Notes: generated from the letters alone by a model not told the origin. DNA of 64,000 nt from Chelonoidis abingdonii (GCF_003597395.2 NC_133770.1:29599490-29663489), one strand, 5' to 3'. Counted from the stretch's first letter, positions 11,252-24,284 are shown. Numbers and translations: made by a program.

Positions 11252-12532
11252 ATTCATAGACTTAAGGTCAGAAGGGACCATTATGGTCATCTAGTCTGAC
11301 CTCCTGCACAACACAGGCCACAGAATCTCACCCACCCACTTCTGTAACAAACCCCTAACCTACGTCTGAGTTACTGAAGTCTTCAAATAGTGGTTTGAAG
11401 ACCTCAAGATGCAGAGAATCTTTCAGCAAGTGACCCGTACCCCACACTACAGAGGAAGGTGAAAATTCTCCAGGGCCTCTGCCAAATCTTCCCTGGAGGA
11501 AAATTCCTTCCCGACCTCAAATATGGCAGTCAGCTAAACCCTGAGCATGTGGGCAAGACTCACCAACCAGACATCCAGGAAAGAATTCTCTGTAGTAACT
11601 CAGATCCCACCCTATCTAACATCCCATTGGGCCTATTTACCTGCTAATAAACAAAGATCAATTAATTGCCAAAATTAGGCCATCCCATCATACCGTCTCC
11701 TCCTTAAACTTATCAAGCTTAGTCTTAAAGCCAGATATGTCTTTTGACCCCACTACTCCCCTTGGAAGGCTGTTCCAGAACTTCACTCCTCTAATGGTTA
11801 GAAACCTTCATCTAATTTCAAGTCTAAACTTCCTGATGGCCGGTTTATATCCATTTGTTCTTGTGTCCACATTGGTACTGAGCTTAAATAATTCCTCTTT
11901 ATCCCTCTGATGTATTTATAGAGAGCAATCATATCTATTTATAAAGAGCAATCATATCCCTCCCTCAACCTTCTTTTGGTTAGGCTAAACAAGCCAAGCT
12001 CTTTGAGTCTCCTTTCATAAGACAGGTTTTCCATTCCTCGGATCATCCTAGTATCCCTTCTCTGTACCTATTCCAGTTTGAATTCATCCTTCTTAAACAT
12101 GGGAGACCAGAACTGCACACAGTATTCCAAATGAGGTCTCACCAGTGCCTTACATAACGGTACTAACACTTCCTTATCTCTACTGGAAATACCTCACCTG
12201 ATGCCTCCCAAGACTGCATTAGCTTTTTTCACGGCCACATCACATTGGCGGCCCATAGTCATCCTGTGATCAACCAATACTCTGAGGTCCCTCTCCTCCT
12301 CCTCTGTTACTTCCAACTGATGCATCCCCAGCTTATAACAATTCTTGTTATTAATCCCTAAATGCATGACCTTGCACTTTTCACTATTAAATTTCATTCT
12401 ACTACTATTACTCCAGTTTACAAGGTCATCCAGATCTTCCTGTATGATATCCCGGTCCTTCTCTGTGTTAGCAATATCTCCCAGCTTTGTGTCATCTACA
12501 AACTTTACTAGCACATTCCCACTTTTTGTGCT
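11251..12532 (-). mobile_element. CR1 LINE, 5'-truncated, with reverse-transcriptase remnant
   Basis: The 3' end on the minus strand is the CR1 consensus (TCTGACCTTAAGTCTATGAA next to ATGGTCCCTTC). Upstream, about 12514-12194 encodes VKFVDDTKLGDIAN, the CR1 equivalent of the FADD catalytic box with Val for Ala, then MKFNSEKCKVMHLG and CDVAVKKANAVLGGIR. Stops and frameshifts follow. The element joins LTR sequence on both sides, so it most likely inserted into an older ERV. Confidence 0.88.
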
Positions 12533-12673
12533 TGTGAATTTTCTTGCAGGAACTTAATTACTCTGCCCTCAGGCAGAGAAAAAAGCCTCCAGCTGCTCTC
12601 AGCTAAAAAGTGTCCTTTTAAAATCCTAAGGTCTGTGCTTCTGGTTCAAAATGAGCCCACCATGCTGCCACCA
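12533..12673 (-). mobile_element. ERV internal fragment with a primer-binding-site-like start
   Basis: On the minus strand, the sequence directly after the LTR's terminal TGACA begins TGGTGGCAGCATGGTGGGC (12673-12655). A TGG start at this place is typical of a tRNA primer-binding site, and the motif recalls ERVL-type sites. Only about 140 bp of leader remains before the CR1. No gag, pol or env sequence is visible. Confidence 0.5.
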
Positions 12674-13540
12674 TGTCAGGGTTCCATCCCCACTCTGAAC
12701 TCTGGGGTACAGATGTGGGGACCCGCATGAAAGACCCCCTAACCTTATATTTCACCAGCTTAGGTTAAAAACTTCCCCAAGGCACAAATTCCATTCCTTG
12801 TCCTTGGATGGTATTGCTACCACCACCAAGTGATTAAAACAAACATTCAGGGAGGCGCCACTTGGAGCCCTCTCTCCCTACCAAAATATCCCCTGAAGTC
12901 CCTTCACCCCCTTTCCTGGGGGTGTTGGTGGCTTGAGAATAATATACCAACCAACAGGTTAACAAAGTGAGCACAGACCAAATCCCTGTTTTTCAGGGCT
13001 CTGAAAATCAATCAGGTTCTTAAAAGAAGAATTTTATTTGGGGAAAAAAAACAACAACAAAAAAACCTAAAAATCATACCTGCAAAACCAGCACGGAAGA
13101 TAACTTTATAGGGCAAATAAAAATAAATTAAAACACAGAGGATTCCCCTCTGACTCTTCTTCTCAGTTACAAATTACCTCTTAGCATAGGGAAAAGTCAC
13201 AAGCTAAAACGAAAGATAATCTAACGCATTTCCTTGCTATTATTTACAATTTCTGTAATTTTAGATGTATCATTTCAGGATCTTGTTAGGAGCTGGTTTA
13301 CCTGCCTGGTTTCTCTCTTTGTCTCGAGATGGAATCAACAAAAAAAACAAGCACCAACAACCCCCCTGCTTCCTGATTTGAAAGTATCTTCTTTCCCATT
13401 GGTCCCTCTGGTCAGGTGCCAACTAGGTTAATTGAACTGATTAACCCCTTACAGGTAAGTGATTCTGTATCTCTGGCCAAGAGGGATTTTGTGTTACTGC
13501 ATACATAAAGGTTGTTACCCTTCCCTTTATATTTATGACA
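12674..13540 (-). mobile_element. ERV-type LTR, complete (867 bp)
   Basis: Begins TGTCATAAATATAAAGGGAA at 13540 and ends GGAACCCTGACA at 12674 on the minus strand, the TG...CA borders expected of a retroviral LTR. The leader-like sequence that follows marks it as a 5' LTR. No matching target duplication is visible on both sides, as expected if the rest of the provirus is lost. It belongs to the same family as 10984-11251 and is more distantly related to 16451-17137. Confidence 0.75.
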
Positions 13541-15726
13541 GGCTTCATTTAACAAAAAGTTAATCAGTTGTTTCAGTTTCCCCTCTGAACTTTTATAAGA
13601 CAACTGTGATGTGCCAGACATCCCACATGTTGAGAAGACACCAGGTTGTAGCTATACTGCATGTTTCTCTTAGTGGAATTTCAAATGATTCTAGGTGACA
13701 AGCAGCTGAAAAATAGGAACATGGTAGAAAATACAATTTTTTTTTCCCTCAGATGAAGGTGAATGTCATATATTGCAAACTGTATTTTGCTTTGGCAACA
13801 CAGAATTTAGCTATTGGTGACGGATACTTCAGAAATTCCTAGATTTAAACTGCTTGACCATATCTAAAATTGCAACTTTTAACAAAAAAGATGGTAAAAA
13901 GTACTAAATATTCCCTGGACAGTGCACCTTGCTTACTGAACACATGTCCACCCACCCACAGGAGGGGGGGGGGAAAAGGAAAGATAATTAATCATTTGAT
14001 GTGATTGAAAAAATTCAGGTAACTGTGAGTTAAGACTAAAAATGCAGCCCAAATTCTGCCCTGAGGAACATCTACGTATACCATTTGACTTCAGTGGAGT
14101 GGTATGTGACATCTGAAAGCACAGCCGTACCTGCAGCCCTTAAAGGGCGGCTTTGTAATAAAACATCACCCCACAGACTAGAAAAACACCTACTGTTTGG
14201 AAACCTATGAAGTAGTCCGAAGGCTGAGTCTGCATTTCCTAACTTCGGTGGATTAAGTCAGATCCCTGAATATTTTAATTTAGGATGTTGGTGTGTTTTA
14301 AAATAATCTATTGGATCAGATCAGCAATCAGTGCATTTGGGATAGGAGGGGCTTGTGACCATAAGTAGCCTTCCCTCAACTTTCCAGCCATCCAATCCCA
14401 GAGTTTGCCGGGGCCAATCCAGCCTCTTGATAAAAGTTAAAGCAGCAAAACGGCTACTCTTATTTACACTGTGGATAATGGCTCAGCCTGGACTACCACA
14501 ATGCACATAGCTCTGGCTCTGCCCCCTCCCGTCCCTGACACACTCCCTCCCCTACACTAGGGAGCCAGTCCTATACCATCTGAGGATTCCTCTAAACTAC
14601 AGGCATCCTCAAGTACTGCCAGGAGGCAGCTTTAAATCCGTTGACGCTACTAGAGTGGCACAAAAATTAATGAGGAAGGGCCAAGGACCTAGTTCAGTAA
14701 TGTTTAAGAACAGAAAGTGGTCTATATGCTGCCCCTCTGTCCTCTGGTTCTTTTAATGTTATTTTTTAATACAATTTTTTAAAAAAAATGAGGGAAGCAT
14801 AAGGCAATATATTACAGGCAGAAATAACGCAGGAGACATTATTGTGAAACTTGTGCGCAACTGCCTTTTTACAGAAATGCAACATGTGTTAGTGACTACC
14901 AATGCTACACATTAGTCTGAATGTCTGGTCTTTTACGTAAATATCTATGCACTTTACATTAAACGCGCATACACAAAGATAAAGATACTACAGATGACTG
15001 GAATCTCAGCAGGATTCAAAACAAGAACTTTTTTTAAACAATGTAAGGTGCTTGACCATCTACTCTCTCATTTTTCCTCCACTGTACAGAGTGGAGAGGA
15101 AAGAATAATACTCCAAACACCAACTGCATTTCCACTCATTCAATCTAAATGTCAAAATTTTCTAGTGAAGATGGTAACTAACCTGGCTATGTTGAGAATC
15201 CATGTGAAGATGAGCCAGAGGGCACTCCCTACACAAAGCTGCCCATTGTCAGCTCATTGCTGTGCAGTGCTTGCCTGCATTGAATGGGCAAGCCAAATCT
15301 GGAAGTACTATATTTCCAATCCCAAAAGAAGCAGGAAGTTCTGAAAATCTTAGAAAAAGAGCATGTTTTCATAGGATTTCACAAGTACTGGATAAGCAAA
15401 TACCTATCTTAATTTTTGAGTGTTCACTCAAAGCAAACTAGCCAATCAGAGGCTTGTTCACTCATCACGAGTACAACTGAAATCCTTGGTCACTCCATTC
15501 TTGTGAGAACAAGTGCAGTGCGGATTGCTATGGCATGACCCTAGAAGGAGCTGAGCATCAAAAAATCTTGGTAATAATAAAAAAAAAAAAACTTTAGAAA
15601 ATCCCACCCATTACCTCTGCAATACATCCATATATGACTGCATACACACAAAAACCTACTATTTTGTAGCTTGGTCTCTGCAGTGCCTGCTTAGCAATTA
15701 TTTGGAAATAATAAAATATATGTTTA

Positions 15727-15852
<126 letters not shown>

Positions 15853-16450
15853 CTAGGAAATAACATGCAAAAGAACAATGGCAATTATATAATACAAAAA
15901 TCTTTTTCTGAGGAGACATCACACTTAAGTAGCTGAGAAAGAAAAATCACTTTCTCAAAGCTGATCATGTCTTCAAGAAATTTAGAAATGTCAAAAACAA
16001 TCCTATATAAAAATCAAAACAATCCCTCCCCCACCCAATGGTTCTTTCTTGAAAGCACAAAAAGCCAGAAGTGATCTAAACACCAACCTGAGAATTCATT
16101 CTGTGCCACCCCATCTGCCTTCCCAAAAAACTTTCACCATCCACATTTAGAAAGAAACATGAACAAGTTCTGCACTCTGGTCCTCATTCCAGAAGGAACA
16201 GGAGAGTGTGCATCAGTGGAAAAGAGAGGACAAAAGAGGATTTAGAAATAGACATGAAACAGGTAATGGGGAGAGTTTGAGAGAAGAAGAAGAATGCACT
16301 GAAGATTATACAATGGGGGAGAAAGGGAAAAATCAAGAGGAAAATATCGTGGCGAACAGAAGGCTTAGAGCAAAAAGGCCCCCACAAAACATTTTAAAAG
16401 TATGAGAAAATGTAAGAACGTTAATCTGACAAACACTAGATAAAACATAC

Positions 16451-17137
16451 TGTCATAAACAGATGGTTAAGGGTTAATACCTCTTTTACCTGTAAAGGAT
16501 TAAAAAGTTCACCTAGCCTAGCTAACACCTGACCAGAGGGACCAATGGGGGAACAAGATGTTTCAAAAGGAAGGAGGGAAGTTTCTCCTTTGTTTAGAGT
16601 TTCAGTTTCAGCCGAAGTGAAAAAGATCAAGGAACCAGCCTCTTATCAGAGTAGTAAGTTTTAGAAAGGAATAAATAGGTTTATGTTTATTTCTTTGTAA
16701 CCTGTCTTATGCAATTAGAGGGAGAATCAAATGGGTATTATTTTTTTTGTGTGTGTAACTATATTTGTGCCCAGGGGAACATCCTCTGTGTTTGAAATCT
16801 GTTGTCTGTGAGAGTAGCTGGTATGCTAATCTCTCCCAGAGGGTTTTCTTTTACCTTTCTTTTCTTTAATGAAAAGCCTTTTTTCTTAATACCTGATTGA
16901 TTTTTCCTTGTTTTAAGATCCAAGGGGTTTGGATCTGTGTTCACCAGGGAATTGGTGAAGTCCCTCAAGACAACCCAGGGAGGGGAAGGTTTTGGGGGGA
17001 CAGGGAGTGATCCAGACACTGAAAATTCTGGATGGTGGCAGCGATACCAGATCTAAGCTAGTAATTAAGCTTAGAAGTGTCCATGCAGGTCCCCACATCT
17101 GTACCCTAAAGTTCAGAGCAGGGAAGGAATCTTGACA
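16451..17137 (+). mobile_element. ERV-type solo LTR (687 bp)
   Basis: Starts TGTCATAAACAGATGGTTAA and ends GGAATCTTGACA. It shares with the LTR at 12674-13540 the blocks TTACCTGTAAAGGATTAAAA near the start, CCTGACCAGAGGGACCAATG, and GGTCCCCACATCTGTACCC near the end, but the middle differs, so it is a related subfamily. No internal sequence follows and no clean target duplication was found. Orientation is opposite to the CCNY transcript. Confidence 0.72.
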
Positions 17138-17479
17138 CACATGAAAACAAAAATGACTTTTTTCTTTAAAATAGAAAATTTGCTTTCTACAAAACTTCAG
17201 CCCTGATTCACCACTATCTGAGCAGCACTCAGACTTGGTGGAGAGCAGTGGCCATAGGGAGCCAGTCTGAAACTTAGTGATCGCTAGCAAGAGTGCCAAC
17301 CTCAAGCGAGGTTTTCTTCACCAAGGGCTTTTTTCCATTAGCTGTTTAAGGGTAGCTTACACTTTGCCTCCCTAAAGAAAATTTTTAGCATTAGCAGCCC
17401 ACAGTTAATGACCTTCTACTGGTTTTCTCTGGCCTGTTCTCTCTGCATGGCACCGTGACTAAGTGGAAGAGATATGGGT

Positions 17480-17562
17480 CAGCATTGTCAGAGAGACAAT
17501 TCACTCAATGGAGCTATGCCGATTTGTACCAGCTAAGGATCTGCCCCATGGTATCCTGACTC
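17480..17562. repeat. Short palindromic repeat (AGATTCTCAGCTGG-type)
   Basis: CACTCAATGGAGCTATGCCG followed by ATTTGTACCAGCTAAGGATC is the right half of the palindrome seen at 6105-6205; the left half is degraded. Confidence 0.55.
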
Positions 17563-18866
17563 CCATCTCAGTGCTCCTTTCCAGATCCAGTCTATGCAAT
17601 GTGCCTGTGAGCTATAAATGCATCACCAGCACTGTGTTATCTCACTCTAGTTCTGAAATGAAGGCCTAATAACTTTTCCCATTTAAGTTCTGGACCTTCT
17701 TTAGTAACATGCACTAACTCGATTCCAGTGATAAAAATTGTATGTTTTCCCCTATGTCTGGGCAAAAGCATTAGAAGACTTTTGCAACTTTGAAACAGAT
17801 CAGGTATTTATAATGCTTGTATTGGGAAATCTTTGTTCAAATGATTTCACAGCTTCCTCACAAACTCTATCCAGGCCCCTGACTTCACCTATACATTTTC
17901 AGATTGCTTTATATTTTCTCAGGAGATTTAGAAAGGGTGCAAAATCTGGTATACAGCAGCAAATTAGCAGCAACCTTAACTATGGAAAGGTTATCACCTG
18001 GGAATTCAGAAATACACTTGGCATTAATTTGGGAACTTTTAATCCATCTACACCCAAGCTATTAACATATGTAATACATGAGGTAAAAAAAGTGAAAGCA
18101 CTCAGAGTGACAACACCATAAAATATACTACTATCTGGTGCTGCAGGATGTGGAAGAAATGACTAAGCTTCACATGATTTACAACTTCTGTCCCATTATC
18201 TGCTATTTCATAGATCTGTATTAGGTTCTTCAGTGCATTTCACAACCATAATGTTCACTGCTGACCGGAGTAAAACCAGAGCAAGTCAGACTCATTTGCA
18301 GTGGCCGTTATTTGGTATCTGAACAAAATGAACATGTACAGACAGAACAGTATCACAACTCCCCCACAAAATAGAAAAGGCTTTGAAAAATCCAATTGTA
18401 CTTTTTACATGTCAAAGAACATTTCCGTTATAAAATGTAAGATAAATAGGATTGGATTAACTAAATATACTCAGCAGATTTTTCTACTGTAATAAGTAAC
18501 AAAAGAAAGCAATGTCATAACGCCACCACTGCTTTACGCTTACACAAGTAAACAGTATTTACACTTCATCTAAGTACTAAACCAAAGCTCTAGCATGGGG
18601 CTAGTGAGCACTGAATTTCTGAAAGTACCATAAAGGAACCGACTATTCTGTACATATGAACATCAGATCCATAAGACAGAGCAACATTTCCAATTCCTAG
18701 TCTGCAGTGCCATCTGACCCCACTACTATGCCAAAAAATGGATTCTCTGTCTTTCCCAACTCCCTCTTTAAAAAGACATATTTGGTTCCACATTTTGTCA
18801 TCCTAGTCTAAGCAAGAGGTCACTGGAAGGCACAGAGCCTCTCCAATAAGGTAAGGGCTTGTTTAC

Positions 18867-19330
18867 AGAGCTGGTTTGGATTTTTTTTTTGGATTAAACT
18901 TTTTTGTTGGAAAATGCTGATTTATTGAAAACATAACTTTAAACAAGAATGTAACAGTTTCTACTAAAAACTTTTGTCAGGGAAGGTTTGCAATTTTTGG
19001 AAAAATCAAAGGGCAAGAGAGAGAAAGAGAGCCTTGCCCCAGAATAGCCAATAGCCTACTGGTTAGGGCACTCACCTGGGATGTGAGAGACTGACATTTA
19101 AGTCAGTGTCTGACTCAGGTAGAGCTGGGACCTGAACCTGGGTCTCACATCCGAGGTGAGTGCCCTAACCACTAGGCTATTGACTGTTCCAGGGTGAGTC
19201 TTGCTCGCTCTCTCTCTCTCTCTTTCTGTGAAAAAGATCAAAAGGTCTCATTCTGACCTGATGCAGACCAGGAAATTTTTCAAAATCTCAAGTTTTCATA
19301 AGACAGGAGAACAGTTTGTTGGCCAGCTCT
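18867..19330. mobile_element. Palindromic miniature DNA element with tRNA-like arms
   Basis: Ends are AGAGCTGGTTTGG and, inverted, AGAGCTGGCCAAC. Inside, arms of about 57 bp (about 19035-19091 and 19141-19200) are inverted copies of one another and carry AGCCTACTGGTTAGGGCACT followed by CACCTGGGATGTGAGA, which resembles a tRNA 5' half with an A-box-like stretch. A (CT)n run lies at 19206-19224. A 58-bp element with the same ends is at 37029-37086. The superfamily is not certain. Confidence 0.65.
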
Positions 19331-19389
19331 ACTTGGCCACATGTGAAAGTTATCCTGGAACAAGATAGGGTGTGAATTGAAAGGGGGAA

Positions 19390-21790
19390 TTGGCCAAGTC
19401 TGCTTACGAAAGGGGTGTCCTATAAACTAGATCTGTTGTGGCTCCAAACAGTCCTATCAAATTTGCTGACTGCCAGAGAGACAGGATGCACTGCAGAGGA
19501 GGAAGAAGGCTGGCGACTCCTATTGAAGCACAACTTTGTGGTATGGTCCTCAGCTTGCCAGAAGTCATAGGACAGCACGGGGCTGAAGACATATGGCTTG
19601 TGGCATGAGGTCAGAGAGTAAATCCCCAAGGAGGGACCATAGTGACCTTTGAATCTTTTAGAGAGTACAGAGCACTGTCAGTGTGCTTGCTCAGTAATTC
19701 CATGCTCTCAAAGGGCCGGTCCTTGATTGTAACCTACACCACCCTAGGGATGCCTGATACTTAGAACCATGATGTTCCGAACAGCCACCACTGTGACCAT
19801 AAATCAGGCTGCAGTGTCAAGGGTTTTCAAGTGCCCTGCAAAGCCATCCTGGCCACCAATTGGCCTTTCTTGATTATATCCCAGGAGTTCCTCCTTCCTG
19901 TCATGCAGAAGTTGAGAGAAAGTTTTCACTCTGTCTCAAGTCAAAAAAGTCATATTTGTCCAGTAAGGCTTTGTAATTTGCCACTCAGAGTTGTAAAGAG
20001 GTAGAGCAGTAAGATTTTCTCCCAAACAGCTCAATCCCCTTTGGGTCCTTATCCTTAGAAGTACTTTTCTTTGATTTAAAATGTTTGAGTTTGGCCATGA
20101 CAACCCAGACTGGGGTGGGGGCACAAACATATTTAGAAGCAGACTGAGGGACCTAGCACATTCCTCTACCTGTTTTGCAGTTAGAATTGTGTTTGCCACA
20201 AGGCCTTGGCTGGGTTGAGCAGCCCCTCATTTATGGAGAGGATGCACCTGGTCGAGCTAGGGATTGTCAAATATCAAACACCTTTGCAATTTCTGCAAGA
20301 CTGAAGTCCCCATACCTATAGTCTCAGCAATTCTTAAAAAGAGCTCCTGAAATTACGAAGTCATCGGTGCCAAAGGCATCCTTTGATAGTGAAACAGGAC
20401 GCCGCTTTTGCTCTGTCCCAGGGTCTGGGTCTTCCTGGTCTGATGGTCTGGCCACAGATGCAGATAGGGAGAGTGACCTCTTTCTCAAATCTGCTGGAGA
20501 CAGCTCCAGAGCCCTGTGAGGCAAGATCCCAGTAGGCCCAACAGGACCATGGCACTTACTGTAGCAGTATGGCCGGGTTGTTTGCTATCAGCCAGTCTAA
20601 TGCCATTCCTGCTGCACAGGTGACTGAGTCCAGAGGAAGAACTGGCAGATTTTTCAGTGATACTGAACACAGATTTCAGAGAGTGCCCTTTGCTTGAAGA
20701 TGGGAAGAACATATGTCCTGGTGACCGAGAAGAGGAACAAACCACCTCTGTTGGTGGTGCCGAGGTATACAGCACTCTCAGTACCAGGGTTGGCATCAGT
20801 ATCAGCAGGTGTCTTGGTACTGATGACAGCCCTGGTTTCCCCAGTGGTACAAGCTGCAATGACAGAGCTCAAATCACTGCTGGAGAAGACTCCCTCTGTG
20901 CCACAGGCTGCTGCTTATCACCAGCCCTTGACACCACGGGAGACTTGGTGGCTTTCCCCTGAGACCTTAAGTGGCCTGTCTTTATGGGAACACAAAGCTT
21001 TGTTTGGCATCTGCCTCTGTGCCTTTCAGAGCTGGACTTCAGTGCTGGCGTCAGCTTCAGTTCCAGTGGTGTTTGTAGTGCCAGTTTCGGTACTGGCACT
21101 AATGCCAGGTCTCTACGCATCTTCTCTTTGGAGTCACCTGCCTACCAGACAGGGAACTGGATGAAGCTGGCTTGTCTGCCGTCTGGACACTGGAACTCAT
21201 CTCCTCAGGATCCAAAGAGATCTTTATAGATTGCTTCAAGGAGGCGAGGCTTCGACTGAGTGTCTCATGACTTGTGCATTATTATGGAGAACAAAAGGCA
21301 CAATGAGCAACGTCTTGGTATGCAGAAATCTCCCTAAGCTGAAGAGGCACCTGCTTTGTGAATCTTTCAATGGAATTAGCCCATCGCAGGATGGGTAGGG
21401 CTTGAAGCCTCCAGGTTTCTAATCTATCATGTTGAGAAGCCCCGCGTTGGGAAGTTTGTCCTGTAAATATTCCCTCCAGACAGGTCAGTATCATTCATGG
21501 AGGCTGTATGTCAAAGAATCAGAAGAGTTTTGAAGGCTTTATGAAGAGTGTGAAGAAATTTAGCCAAAGGCAAAAAGACCTAGCAGGTCAGACATTCACC
21601 AGGTTCCATCTTGCTGCCACAGGTGGTAAAGGAGATCGTGATGACCCAGCCCTCTCTCCTTTCATACAGGAGCACATGGGTGCATGTATGGCCCTGAAGG
21701 ATGCTGCTGTTCAAAAAATTCTAATCTTGTATACAAGGCACATGCCTACTCACAGTGGGATTCACATTGACACATAGTGGAAGAACCACC
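19390..21790 (-). pseudogene. DIRS1-like retrotransposon gag relic, copy 1
   Basis: On the minus strand, 20032-19943 reads ELFGRKSYCSTSLQL, a stop, then VANYKALLDKYDFF. This is the signature block of the DIRS-like gag proteins that are abundant in turtle genomes and share ancestry with the LAP2-alpha C-terminal domain. Further along, LHDRKEELLGYNQE (about 19920-19880) and LYSLKDSK (about 19670-19640) follow in the order expected for that protein. Upstream, 21120-20490 is a Pro/Val/Ser-rich region in broken frames, like the variable middle of the family. Stops and frameshifts abound and no reverse-transcriptase or recombinase part is seen. Family membership rests on motif recall; boundaries are approximate. 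Confidence 0.6.
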
Positions 21791-23260
21791 TATAATTTGC
21801 ACTGATAACAATTTGCTCCTGAGCTGAGGATATCGCTGCTATTTCAGCACGTAACTGATTTCATGTTGAAATTAAACACTCATGGAAAACATAGGTTTTA
21901 CCAAAAAAGGTGCCAAAAGCGTTTCAATTAAAAGGAACATCGAACTGCTACAGTCCCAATGAATCTGTGAGAAGGCACTCATCCCCATAACATAAATGAT
22001 AAATGTGCCAGCAAATCGTCAGATGGCTTCCTAAAACAAGACGGTCTCTCAGCAGGAGAACTTCAACCTGCCAGAGGAACGAGTTGTCTCCTGCAGAGGA
22101 CATGGACGTCCTTTGGCTATATAAACAAACACAATTTAATGCATAGTTGGATCCATTTAGTCAAGGGCTCAGATCCACGGAGGTGAGCACAATATAAGCC
22201 TAGATTAACAGATCAATAGTAGGCACTTTGTCCCTTCTTGTGGCCTTGAAAAAACACAAAGAAGGATTTAGTAAACCTGAGTTTTGGTGTTACGTGGAGG
22301 TGGAACTACAAGGCCCTAACCACATCTAGGGTTTGCCAAAGCCACTCTTTAGGGAAGGCAGGAGGTAGATAGATGGAAAGTATAACTCTGTGTTTTACAT
22401 GGTCAATTTTGGGTACAGTCTTAAAAAAAAACATTAAGGAGTACCAGGAAAGAAAAATAACCTAAACTGGGCAGTGAGCTCCCGCACTAGGTGCTAAAAT
22501 AAGAGCCTCTCGTACTTAAAGACAAAACAGGAAGACTGACCTACAGACAAAGCAGTGAAGACAAAGATAATGACGAACAAGGTTTATATTCCAGGTAGCA
22601 ATAGATTGCTGAAGCTTGATTTCTAGCTTTTAACCATTCAGAAGTGCATGACAGCTCACCGTAAGGTATGTAAAATGAAGCAGTGTCCCAACCCATCTTT
22701 AAGAAAATGCCCGGATGAAGAAAGAGGGAGCTCTGAGTCCTGTTAGGGAACAGTTCTAAATGTGATATTACAATCTTTTTTTTTCCACTTACTTTTTACA
22801 GAATGTTAGGAGGGGACCAGTAGCACAACTCACAAGTCAGCACTACTGGTGATGCTTGCCCGGAGCGCTGTGAAGCTCTGTGCAGTAGATTACTAAGAAA
22901 CAGAACTGCTTTAGGTCAAAGATGAACCAGATTCCTAAACGTTTAAAAACGTGATACTGTGACTTGCAGAAAGGGAGAGCGAAGGGTAAAACTGGACTGA
23001 AATCAGCATATTAATGGGACAGTAATTGCTATCTCAATTGGGGGGGGGGGAGGGGCTAGCCCCTCCCTCTCTACAATAAAATACCACAGGTCTCCAGAGA
23101 CTGAAACCTAGGCCCTACAGTTAAGGAAGGCCTCAAATAGCATTAGGTTATTTTCTAACCCACAACTAGCAAATGCAGGTTGAAGGAATTGGTAAAGAAT
23201 TGTTTTGGAGGCCTATTTCACAGGTCAGATGATGCACTTCTGAAGCAAGCAAGCTTGTGC
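21790..23260. other. Unassigned intronic sequence
   Basis: No open frame or terminal repeat that I can defend. The sequence has a retroelement-like feel (even base composition, no microsatellites), and it could be the lost upstream part of copy 1 or another decayed element. A (G)n run is at 23040-23050. Confidence 0.3.
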
Positions 23261-23267
23261 TTGGGGT

Positions 23268-23768
23268 GACAGATTCTACAGCGCGGCATTCTGCCCAATC
23301 CTAGGGCGGCACAGATGCGCTTTTTTTTTTTGGTTCACTGATCTGGCCACCCTGTAGGGGGCGGCGGCGCGGAGGAGGGGAGAGCTCTGCTGGGAGCAGG
23401 CTGTACACTCGGTCTGCCCCAGCCAGTGCCAGGTCTGCAGCAAGCCCGGCAGTCCGCATCCTTCCCTCCCCGCCGACTGGAGTGGTACGGAGCCCGCCCA
23501 GCAGGCGGCACGGTGGTCAGGGCCGCGTGGCAAGTGCCCTGCTGAAGCCCTGGCCGCCACCCTTCTCTCTCGCCCCCCTTCTCCCTGCTAGCCGGGGCAC
23601 ATCTGCAGCTCAGGGAGTCCCCCTGCACCCTGGCTCCAGCCACCTCACAGAGTTTTGTTTGTTTTTTTTTAAATCCTGCTTTGCCATTCCGTCCACGCCG
23701 CAGGGTTTTTTTCTTTTTTCTTTTTTTTTTTTTGCTTGGGGCAGCAAAAAAGCCAGAGCCAACCCTGG
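23268..23768. mobile_element. Degraded hAT-like element with GC-rich core
   Basis: The right end TTGCTTGGGGCAGCAAAAAA followed by GCCAGAGCCAACCCTG matches the end type of the element at 32967-33166. A left end starting near CAGATTCTACAGCGCGG is plausible but weak. The CpG-rich core produces spurious frames on both strands. Confidence 0.4.
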
Positions 23769-24284
23769 TTGTGCAACAGCAGAGGGCCTTTGCTATACTC
23801 CCAGTACAGCAATTAATACTCAGTAACTTCTTTAAGGACTACTACATGTGCTACTCTTCCACTTTTTAAAATGGTGAGTCAAACACAACTGACAGATACA
23901 TTCTAATATTTTACCCTTCACAAAGTTTTTCATTTCACATCAAAATGACATTCAGGTTCCTGGTTGGTGGGCAAGTGGATGAGGTGAAGATCTGCATCTT
24001 GCACAGGTAAGGAGCAGGTTAGGCAGTCTCTACAGAAGGAAGTGCAGTAGCCTCTCAGGAGTCTCAAATCCATCTTCCAGTAAGTATTGCTCTTCTCTTT
24101 AAATACATAATACTAAAACAAAAATTTTAAGGAGACAGGCACACAATATTTGAACTGGCATTATAAACTTCCACAGTGATTGTTGGCCTTGGGCATTCCA
24201 GATAATAAATCACAGTAATATTTCAGTTAAACCCTGCTTTTCATTCCAAAGGATCAAACTGCTTTACAAACTATGGCCCCAGTT

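Noticed and set aside
20694..21164. A 156-residue plus-strand frame
   Set aside because: It is the reverse side of the decayed DIRS-like gag variable region, whose family motifs read on the minus strand.
23276..23826. Several overlapping frames of about 100 residues
   Set aside because: CpG-rich core of a degraded hAT-like element.
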